NCBI GenBank assembly: GCA_016926695.1
Contig: JAFGOB010000086.1
Location: forward strand, 1 to 64,000
Length of the DNA stretch: 64,000 nt
From: Dehalococcoidales bacterium
GTDB taxonomy: Bacteria; Chloroflexota; Dehalococcoidia; Dehalococcoidales; UBA3254
Direction: 5' to 3'
Made by a program: the position numbers and the translations under genes. Positions within the stretch are counted from its first letter, which is position 1; the number at the start of each line of letters is the position of its first letter. Under the pieces are notes generated by a model, which ran no database searches, had not been told where the DNA came from, and worked only from the letters and a program-made list of their open reading frames with translations. Below, piece after piece: positions 9,672-15,989 of the stretch.

Positions 9672-10442
9672 GTGAGATATGCTGTGCTGGCAGATATTCA
9701 TGCCAACCTCACCGCACTGGAAGCCGTTCTCCGGGACCTGGAGAGCAGGGGTGGGGTTGATGAAATCTGGTGCCTGGGCGATGTCGTGGGTTATGGTCCC
9801 GATCCCCGGCAGTGCATCAGTCTGGTACAACAATATTGCTCCTGTTGTATCGCGGGAAATCACGACTGGGCGGCGGCGGGTTTAATGGACACCTCCGGTT
9901 TCAATCAAGCCGCCGCCGCCGCCGCCCAATGGACCCGGCGACAGTTGAACAGCTCGGAGACCGGATATCTGGCCGGCCTGCCGCAAACGCTGGAAAGGGA
10001 TAAATTCACTCTCGCTCACGGCAGCCCGCGTTATCCGCTCTGGGAATATATTCTTTCGCTGCGCGAAGCCAGGGCCAATTTCCCCTTTTTCCATACCCCT
10101 TTTTGCCTGATAGGCCATTCTCATATTCCCCTCTTTTTCCGCATGGAGGGTAACCCCGGTTCGCAGGAGGGGAGCAGCGATACCGATGACACAGGGGTAT
10201 TTCAGCAAGAGCTTTACGCAGGTTGTCAGATAGATCTGGGCGAAAGGCGGGCTATTATCAATCCCGGTGGTGTGGGGCAGCCCCGGGATAATGATCCCCG
10301 TGCAAGCTACGGGCTTATCGATAGCGGGGCCGGAACTTTTACTCTCCTTCGCCTTTCCTATGATATTCCCGATGTCCAGGCAAGAATGGCGGCAGCCGGC
10401 CTGCCCGGGCGTTTAATCGAACGTCTGGCTTACGGCTGGTAG
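9672..10442 (+). CDS. Metallophosphoesterase (calcineurin-like)
   Basis: This 256-residue enzyme of the calcineurin-like superfamily (YfcE/ApaH-like fold) probably hydrolyses a phosphodiester or nucleotide using two metal ions. The metal ligands are visible in order: D8-x-H10, GDVVGYGPD near 35-43, GNHD near 62-65 and GHSHIP near 147-152. The conserved INPGGVGQPRD stretch near the C-terminus is typical of the YfcE-like group. The start is a GTG directly behind a promoter, without a Shine-Dalgarno site. The substrate is unknown. It stands alone, with a gene-free region behind it. Confidence 0.88.
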   Translation: MRYAVLADIHANLTALEAVLRDLESRGGVDEIWCLGDVVGYGPDPRQCISLVQQYCSCCIAGNHDWAAAGLMDTSGFNQAAAAAAQWTRRQLNSSETGYLAGLPQTLERDKFTLAHGSPRYPLWEYILSLREARANFPFFHTPFCLIGHSHIPLFFRMEGNPGSQEGSSDTDDTGVFQQELYAGCQIDLGERRAIINPGGVGQPRDNDPRASYGLIDSGAGTFTLLRLSYDIPDVQARMAAAGLPGRLIERLAYGW

Positions 10443-10804
10443 ACCCGTTGGTAGACCGCTATTGACAACCGCAACCGTACACGATAGCATGAGATTGAGG
10501 CTGTGCTAGATGGGGAACCAGCGGTGCCCTGTACCTGAAATCCGCTATAGCAGGGTTGAATTCCTGCCTCCGGTTCTTTATCTGGAGGACTGTTTGCCTC
10601 AAGTGGTGTTGATAGCTGGGTCCTGCGCGGCGGAACGCTATGAATCCCGTCAGGTCTGAGAGGAAGCAGCGGTAAATAGTAGTTTCCGGGTGCCGCAGGA
10701 ATACCTGGCTTGAGCTGTCTGATGCAAACAAGCTCCGGGGCGGGATCAAGGGCAGGTGCACAGCCTCATTTCCTTTTTACATCCGTGAGGGTGACTGTTC
10801 GTTT

Positions 10805-10892
10805 TAGTGTAGTGCCTGATAAACAGCTTTATAGTAACTTAAAGCTAAAAGCGTATTTGACACTGTAAGCTTAATTGACTGGCACTACATTA
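10805..10892. mobile_element. Miniature inverted-repeat element (MITE-like), copy 1
   Basis: The ends are TAGTGTAGTGCC and, read inward from the right, TAATGTAGTGCC (11 of 12 identical). Both ends carry an outer TA, which may be the target duplication. The 88-bp element has no coding capacity. Copy 2 at 62324-62403 has ends of the same kind (TAGTGTAGTGTC). Such short elements are usually moved by a transposase encoded elsewhere; TA duplication would suit an IS630/Tc1-like enzyme. Confidence 0.5.
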
Positions 10893-10931
10893 GTACTTAA
10901 TTGGGCAATTACCTTTACCAATGAGTGAAGC

Positions 10932-10959
10932 TTGATTGAATAGGAAAAGCCGGTATGAT
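10932..10959 (+). promoter_or_regulatory. Candidate ksgA promoter
   Basis: TTGATT, 16 bases, then TATGAT. Transcription should start near 10966, six bases before the ATG at 10972. This supports that ATG over an upstream in-frame TTG at 10936. Confidence 0.4.
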
Positions 10960-10971
10960 GGAATTAGTCGC

Positions 10972-11871
10972 ATGACCGGTCCGGTACCCCGTAAAGAGTC
11001 CCTGATATTTCAGACCAGGGAAATGCTGCGTACCTATGACCTGCGGGCCAAAAAAGGCCTGGGTCAGCACTTTCTGGTTGATTCAAGCGCATTGACCAGG
11101 ATTGTTCAGGCAGCCGGACTTTCTCAGCATGACCTTGTGCTGGAGATAGGACCCGGTATGGGTGTCCTGACCTCCGAGCTGGTAAAAAAGGCGGGATATG
11201 TAGTAGCGGTTGAGCTGGATAAAGATCTGTACGAAATACTGCGCTCTTCATTTGCTTCATATACCCGTTTTTCTCTTCTCAACAAGAATATCCTGGAGGT
11301 TGATCCGGGCCAGCTTATCGAGAATGAAAAAAATCATATGCCGCCCGGACTGGACCTCGCGGGGCAGTATAAGCTGGTAGCCAACCTGCCCTATTATATT
11401 ACCCAGCCTATTATCCGTCATTTTTGCGAGGCTGCTTCAAAACCCTCGGTAATGGTGATAATGGTACAGAAAGAAGTGGCCCGTAACATCGTGGCTGAAC
11501 CCGGAGATCTGGGCATACTGGCGATCAGTGTTCAGTTCTACGGCCGGCCGGAGATTATAGATTATGTACCCGCCGGCTGTTTCTTTCCGGTACCGAAGGT
11601 TGATTCTGCTATACTGAAAATAACCCTTTTCCCCGCGCCCCGGTTGAAAGTGACCTCCGATAAGTCCTTTTTTACCATCGTCAGGGCGGGATTTTGCGCC
11701 CGGCGCAAGCAAGTAGCCAATTCTCTGGCCCAGGGACTTGATTTGCCCAAGGCGGAAATTATATCCTTAATGCAAAAGGCTGGAATTTCTCCACAAAAAC
11801 GGCCTGAAACCCTGACTCTGGAGGAGTGGGCGGTGCTCGAAAATACATTTCATGAGGTATTGAGAGAATGA
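10972..11871 (+). CDS. ksgA: 16S rRNA (adenine1518/1519-N6)-dimethyltransferase
   Basis: KsgA (RsmA) dimethylates two adjacent adenosines near the 3' end of 16S rRNA, using S-adenosylmethionine, late in small-subunit assembly. Signature blocks are visible: KKGLGQHFLVD near the N-terminus, the SAM-binding LEIGPGMGVLTSEL, and the catalytic NLPYYITQPII. Length (299 residues) is usual. The frame continues upstream to a TTG at 10936, but the ATG at 10972 fits the promoter better; neither has a clear Shine-Dalgarno site. The stop codon overlaps the ispE start codon by 4 bases (ATGA), so the two are translationally coupled. Confidence 0.95.
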   Translation: MTGPVPRKESLIFQTREMLRTYDLRAKKGLGQHFLVDSSALTRIVQAAGLSQHDLVLEIGPGMGVLTSELVKKAGYVVAVELDKDLYEILRSSFASYTRFSLLNKNILEVDPGQLIENEKNHMPPGLDLAGQYKLVANLPYYITQPIIRHFCEAASKPSVMVIMVQKEVARNIVAEPGDLGILAISVQFYGRPEIIDYVPAGCFFPVPKVDSAILKITLFPAPRLKVTSDKSFFTIVRAGFCARRKQVANSLAQGLDLPKAEIISLMQKAGISPQKRPETLTLEEWAVLENTFHEVLRE

Positions 11872-12749
11872 CAAGTGCTACGGCCCCGGCTAAATTGAAT
11901 TTAACCCTGGAAGTCCTGAGGAAGCGGCCGGATGGATTCCATGAGATACGCAGCGTGGTACAGACTATTGATTTCTATGACACGCTCAATTTTTCGGCCT
12001 CCCCGTCCGTCAGTTATCGCTGCAGCCTTGCGGGCTGGTCTCCGGCTAAAAGCCTGGTTTCCAGGGCGGTCAGTCTTTTACAGAACAGCACGGGCGTCCG
12101 CCAGGGGGTGCTGATCGAGATTGAAAAACGCATCCCGCTCAGTTCGGGACTGGGTGGGGACAGCAGCAACGCCGCGGCTGTCCTGCGGGGCCTTAACCTG
12201 CTCTGGAACCTGAAGCTTTCCCTGCGTGACCTTCTGGCTTACGGGGCCCAGCTTGGCTCCGATGTGCCCCTGTTTTTATACGGGGGCACTGTACTAGCTG
12301 AGGGCAGAGGTGAGGTAATACGTCCTTTACGCCCCATGCCCCGTATGAACGTCATTTTACTTTTACCAGCGCTTGTCCGACCCGATAATAAGACGCAGCA
12401 GCTTTATTCACGTTTGACGCCGCGCCAGTACACAACAGGAAAAATCACCGAAGCTTTCGCGAATATGCTGGAAGGAAAGGCTGCCGGTCAGTCCACCGGC
12501 CTTTTCAATGTATTCGATGACGCGGGACTCTCTTTTTTCAGCGGGTTGAAGGAGCTTAAGCAGGAGTTTCTCCAGGCGGGTGCTGCGGAGGTCCACCTGG
12601 CCGGCTCGGGGCCTGTGCTCTTTACATTGCTCAGGGACGAAATCAAAACCGGAGATATAGTCAGGCGTCTTCAGAAAAAGGGGCTTGAAGTTTACCGGTG
12701 CGGGTTTTTACTGGCAGGTGCTACTACCAGGCGTCGTGAAGATTTCTGA
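11868..12749 (+). CDS. ispE: 4-diphosphocytidyl-2-C-methyl-D-erythritol kinase
   Basis: IspE is a GHMP-family kinase that phosphorylates CDP-methylerythritol in the non-mevalonate pathway to isoprenoid precursors. The 293-residue protein shows APAKLNLTLEVLRKRPDGFHEI at the start, the ATP-binding PLSSGLGGDSSNAAA near residue 90, and LAGSGPVLF near the C-terminus. It overlaps ksgA by 4 bases, a pairing common in bacteria. About 190 bp separate it from the promoter of the next unit. Confidence 0.95.
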   Translation: MTSATAPAKLNLTLEVLRKRPDGFHEIRSVVQTIDFYDTLNFSASPSVSYRCSLAGWSPAKSLVSRAVSLLQNSTGVRQGVLIEIEKRIPLSSGLGGDSSNAAAVLRGLNLLWNLKLSLRDLLAYGAQLGSDVPLFLYGGTVLAEGRGEVIRPLRPMPRMNVILLLPALVRPDNKTQQLYSRLTPRQYTTGKITEAFANMLEGKAAGQSTGLFNVFDDAGLSFFSGLKELKQEFLQAGAAEVHLAGSGPVLFTLLRDEIKTGDIVRRLQKKGLEVYRCGFLLAGATTRRREDF

Positions 12750-12885
12750 AGCGGGCAATGGCGGGCGGTGACGGCCACCTCCTCCGGGGTTATCCTGGAA
12801 TTAACTTCTCAACACTATTCCGGAGTCCGGCGGGTATGTTCTGTTTTTCGGATGCAGCCTCTGTTTGTGTTAAACGGAAAGCGGC

Positions 12886-12912
12886 TTGACTTGTGCTTGG
12901 GCCTGATATACA
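12886..12912 (+). promoter_or_regulatory. Promoter ahead of the fur remnant and metal transporter
   Basis: TTGACT, 15 bases, then TATACA. The -10 element runs into the palindrome at 12910-12940, so a bound repressor would block initiation. Confidence 0.45.
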
Positions 12913-12940
12913 CTAACTGAAAAGGATTTTCAATTAGTGT
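12910..12940. promoter_or_regulatory. Palindromic operator, Fur/Zur-box-like
   Basis: Two 14-base arms, ACACTAACTGAAAA and TTTTCAATTAGTGT, face each other across GGA, with one mismatch. The core TGAAAAGGATTTTCA resembles the 7-1-7 inverted repeats bound by Fur-family metal repressors. It overlaps the -10 box and the predicted start of transcription. Its place before a Fur-like remnant and a metal transporter supports a metal-response operator. This is inferred from pattern and context only. Confidence 0.6.
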
Positions 12941-13184
12941 GGTCTCAAGTGAGGTAGCGGATTTTTTACGGAAATCGGGTCGCAAAGCAACTCATCAACG
13001 AATATCAATAATCAATGTACCATTTAGTATGTTCCATCTGCGGCAGTGAAGTTGATTTCCCGGACTGCAACCTCCCGGACCTGGAAAAAGGCTGGTATCG
13101 GAAACAGAATTCGATATCAGGGAATACCGCCTGGACTTCTATGGAATTTCTCGCCGGTGCAGGTCGGAGGAAAAGAAAAGCTGA
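12939..13184 (+). pseudogene. Fur-family metal repressor remnant (internal deletion and frameshifts)
   Basis: Three fragments of one Fur-type protein are seen. From 12957 the GTG frame reads ADFLRKSGRKATHQRISII, the first helix of a Fur protein. From 13015, in another frame, comes MYHLVCSICGSEVDFPD and then LPDLEKG, the metal-binding core with CxxC. From 13095 the first frame resumes with VSETEFDIREYRLDFYGI, RRCRSEEKKS and a stop at 13182. Most of the winged-helix DNA-binding domain is missing between the first two pieces and the frame shifts twice. In the second CxxC motif the first Cys appears as Ser (ISRRC). It cannot work as a repressor as written, barring an assembly error. The intact ancestor probably controlled the adjacent transporter genes. 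Confidence 0.75.
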
Positions 13185-13214
13185 TATGTATTATTGCTGT
13201 GGTAAATATCGCTG

Positions 13215-14072
13215 ATGGAATGGCTGATAGACCCCTTTTTATACAATGATTTCATGGTTCAGGCCCTCGTAGCTGGGATACTGGTCTCTATAACCTGTGC
13301 GGTGGCCGGTACGTTCGTGATCTTGCGAGGGCTGGCTTTTATCGGAGATGCCCTTGCCCATGGGGTATTACCCGGAATTGCCCTGGCTTTCCTGCTGGGC
13401 TTTCCCGGAATACTGGGGGCGGCCGCGGGAGCTGTCTTCATGGTAGGGGGCATCACCATTATTACACAGCGTTCACGGCTTTCATCGGATACCGCTATCG
13501 GCCTCCTGTTTATCGGTATGCTTTCCCTTGGTGTGGTCATCGTGTCCCGCTCCAACTCGTTCAGCGGCGATTTAACCGATATCCTTTTTGGAGAAATACT
13601 GGGTATCAGCCTGACATCTATTGTCATCCAACTGGCGGCGGCGGTAGTTGTGATAGTGACTGCAATTATCTGTGCGCGCCCATTTTTACTGCTCAGCTTT
13701 AATACTGAGCAGGCCCAGGTTGCCGGATTCTCCTCACGCCTGTATCACAACATCATGCTTTTTATGATCGCATTGACGATTATTGTCTCTTTCCAGACTG
13801 TAGGTACTCTGCTGGTATTCGGGCTGCTTATCGCCCCAGCCGGTGCGGGAGCCATGCTGGCCAGGGAAATCAAGACCATGATGCTCTGGGCTGTACTTTT
13901 CGGCGCTATTTCTATGTACCTGGGGCTTCTGGTCAGCTATCATTTTGATCTGGCTGCCGGAGCCTCTATCATACTGGTTACCGTCGTCATCTTTTTTATC
14001 GTTTTCATCCTGCAAAATATCAGGAATAAACGTAAACTGAACTATGAGGGAACGGTCGATGCAGCAAACTAG
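13215..14072 (+). CDS. Metal ABC transporter permease (ZnuB/MntB family)
   Basis: This 285-residue integral membrane protein with about eight hydrophobic segments matches the permease family of zinc, manganese and iron(II) ABC importers. Typical stretches are the early GTFVILRGLAFIGDALAHGVLPG and the later FQTVGTLLVFGLLIAPAGAG near residue 200. It overlaps the ATPase gene by 14 bases or more, so the two are coupled. It follows the fur remnant by 30 bp. No strong Shine-Dalgarno site is seen before the ATG. The solute-binding subunit that such importers need is not encoded next to it. The metal cannot be told from sequence; zinc is the first guess. Confidence 0.88.
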   Translation: MEWLIDPFLYNDFMVQALVAGILVSITCAVAGTFVILRGLAFIGDALAHGVLPGIALAFLLGFPGILGAAAGAVFMVGGITIITQRSRLSSDTAIGLLFIGMLSLGVVIVSRSNSFSGDLTDILFGEILGISLTSIVIQLAAAVVVIVTAIICARPFLLLSFNTEQAQVAGFSSRLYHNIMLFMIALTIIVSFQTVGTLLVFGLLIAPAGAGAMLAREIKTMMLWAVLFGAISMYLGLLVSYHFDLAAGASIILVTVVIFFIVFILQNIRNKRKLNYEGTVDAAN

Positions 14073-14907
14073 CAAACACAACTCGCCTTCAACCGCCTCC
14101 GGAAGATCTGTCGTTGACAGCAGCGATGACTGTATCCTGGCTGATCACCTGGATATCGGCTACGGCGGTGATGTTATTGTAAGGGATATCAATTTTGTAC
14201 TTAAACAAGGACAGGCTATCGCGCTTATCGGTACCAACGGATCAGGAAAATCAACACTGCTGCGTACTATAGTCAACCTGCTGAAGCCGGCTGAGGGGTG
14301 TCTCCATATTTTCGGAAGTCCCCCAGGCAGCGATCCGCGGCGCATTGCCTATCTCAGCCAGTTCCATTCCTCCGCGTTTATTCTACCCCTGCGTGTTATC
14401 GATGTCGTGCGTATGGGACGTTTCCCTTTACACGGGCTGCTGGGTAAGATGGGCCGGCACGATGAAGAAATGGTGCTTTCAGCCATGCGGCGTATGGGTA
14501 TTGAAAGGCTGGCGGATACTCCCCTGCGTTTCCTGTCCGGCGGGCAGCAGCAGAGGACCTATCTTGCCCAGGTACTGGCTCATCAGGCTGATTTGCTGGT
14601 ACTGGATGAACCCACCGCCGGGCTGGATGCGGGAGGCCGGGAACTGTACTTACAGGCAGTAAGCGATGAAATCTCCCGCGGCGCCTCTGTGGTCTCAGCT
14701 ACCCATGACATCCAGGAAGAGGCGAACATATGTGACCTGGTTATACTTCTGGCCCGTAAGGTGGTGGCTTTTGGCCCTCCCGGCCAGGTCCTCAACGCCC
14801 AGGCCTTGATGGAGACATTCGGTATAGCGGTAACAGGCGGACCCAGAGAAATTACTCTCCTGAAAACCAGGAACGGGCACAGACATAACCACAATCAGAA
14901 TGAGTAG
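14059..14907 (+). CDS. Metal ABC transporter ATP-binding protein (ZnuC-like)
   Basis: This ATPase of 282 residues energises the neighbouring permease. Motifs in order are Walker A GTNGSGKST, Q-loop LSQF, signature LSGGQQQR, Walker B LLVLDEP and the H-loop ATHD. The C-terminus ends in a short His- and Asn-rich tail (NGHRHNHNQNE), which could bind metal. The ATG at 14059 is chosen over the in-frame ATG at 14044 because GAGGG lies 8 bases before it. The gene overlaps the permease gene and runs convergently into the acetolactate decarboxylase gene 6 bp away. Confidence 0.9.
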   Translation: MQQTSKHNSPSTASGRSVVDSSDDCILADHLDIGYGGDVIVRDINFVLKQGQAIALIGTNGSGKSTLLRTIVNLLKPAEGCLHIFGSPPGSDPRRIAYLSQFHSSAFILPLRVIDVVRMGRFPLHGLLGKMGRHDEEMVLSAMRRMGIERLADTPLRFLSGGQQQRTYLAQVLAHQADLLVLDEPTAGLDAGGRELYLQAVSDEISRGASVVSATHDIQEEANICDLVILLARKVVAFGPPGQVLNAQALMETFGIAVTGGPREITLLKTRNGHRHNHNQNE

Positions 14908-14913
14908 CCGCTT

Positions 14914-15729
14914 CTATTTCTCCACTTCTTTCAGTTCGTTCTCCCGGTTTGAAGTGAAATCTGTCTGGTAAAATCTGCTCCCTTCTTCAGGCAGAAGCAT
15001 CAAAAATTCCGGTGTGTTGTCCAGGGTGGCTGTGGCCTCGCCGGTCTTTAGTTCCAGGATATGCCCTCCCGCTTTACGGTCTTCAGTCAGGAAATGAATA
15101 TGATAGCCGGGGATATTGACTCCGCTGACAAAGGTCGGAGTTTTGAATCCGACAATGGTGCCCCGGATATTATTGAACTCAAAAACGGCTTGCTTTCGGG
15201 TTACTTCCACCAGGGGAGGATAGGGTTTATGCTGTTTATACAGGCTCCTGGTTTTCATATAACTGAACTCGCCCCGGATGAGAATGGCACTGAAGAGATT
15301 TTCCGGTATAACTGCATCCAGGGTCTTTTCCAGCCCAGAAAAATCCAGTCCGGACTCCAGTTTCACCGTGCTGTCCGGTTCAAAATAGGTCACACTTGCG
15401 AAAGGTACAATCGTATCATCCCCGGCGGGGTAGGCCACTCCATCCGCCCGTACCTGGTAGATATCGCCGTCCAGTACAATCATTTCACCGTCGACACTCT
15501 CAAAAGTACCTACACCGAAATCGCCGTATTCCCTGAGCTTTTTACAGGTAACCGTACCGTCAAATATTCCGGTCAGAAGGGCATCGATGGTCGATATCTG
15601 AGTCAATGTCTCTTTTCCCACCACCGGACTAGCGGGATGCGGTTCCGTTGAGCAACCTGGGATTATGAATAAAGCTATGATAAGAAAAAATAAAAAAGCA
15701 GGGGCTAAATATTTACAGGGCTTTAACAT
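14914..15729 (-). CDS. budA: Alpha-acetolactate decarboxylase, predicted lipoprotein
   Basis: This enzyme turns (S)-2-acetolactate into (R)-acetoin. The zinc ligands are visible as H210-x-H212 and H223 (GYHIHFLTEDRKAGGH) counted from the chosen ATG. The N-terminus is a lipoprotein signal with a hydrophobic run and the lipobox IIPGC, Cys26, so the mature enzyme should sit on the outer face of the membrane. The known Brevibacillus enzyme is also exported. The ATG at 15729 has GGAG 6 bases upstream; an in-frame GTG lies 12 bases earlier. No acetolactate synthase gene is nearby. The gene is divergent from leuS. Confidence 0.9.
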   Translation of the reverse strand: MLKPCKYLAPAFLFFLIIALFIIPGCSTEPHPASPVVGKETLTQISTIDALLTGIFDGTVTCKKLREYGDFGVGTFESVDGEMIVLDGDIYQVRADGVAYPAGDDTIVPFASVTYFEPDSTVKLESGLDFSGLEKTLDAVIPENLFSAILIRGEFSYMKTRSLYKQHKPYPPLVEVTRKQAVFEFNNIRGTIVGFKTPTFVSGVNIPGYHIHFLTEDRKAGGHILELKTGEATATLDNTPEFLMLLPEEGSRFYQTDFTSNRENELKEVEK

Positions 15730-15899
15730 GCTATTCTCCACTTTAGTAAGTTGAGTTTATTATAACACAGGCAACCAGGAAGTCCTGTCCCGTGCGACGT
15801 CGCTCCGTTCGGTTGCGCGGTATAAGCTTTATTGTTACAATTACTACAATGAGAGTATTCCACTCGAAAGACCTTCAACCCGGTTCTTCTTTACCTCGT

Positions 15900-15918
15900 C
15901 CGGCGGTCATGCCGCCGG
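15900..15918 (+). other. Hairpin in the leuS leader
   Basis: CCGGCGG and CCGCCGG pair around the loop TCATG, 71 bases before leuS. A run of T (GGACTTTTTGC) follows some 16 bases later, too far for a classic terminator. No T-box consensus is visible. Its role, if any, is unknown. Confidence 0.35.
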
Positions 15919-15989
15919 AAACACATTTTACGGACTTTTTGCTTCGTCTTTAAAGTGGTTTTTCTATGTAAAACAGGAGAAAAACAAGG

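Larger units (their letters stand above)
10443..10971. other. Gene-poor region before ksgA
   Basis: No convincing gene is seen. The stretch contains a short element with inverted repeat ends (10805-10892) and, at its right end, the presumed ksgA promoter. A minus-strand open frame of 100 codons at 10459-10761 has no ribosome binding site and no recognisable protein pattern. Confidence 0.5.

Noticed and set aside
10459..10761. 100-codon minus-strand frame in a gene-poor region
   Set aside because: No ribosome binding site and a composition unlike neighbouring proteins.
13046..13249. 67-codon frame overlapping the Fur remnant
   Set aside because: The Fur-like residues are in the other two frames; this one shows no pattern.
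15742..15989. T-box riboswitch upstream of leuS
   Set aside because: The T-box consensus and specifier loop are not visible; only a lone hairpin is seen.
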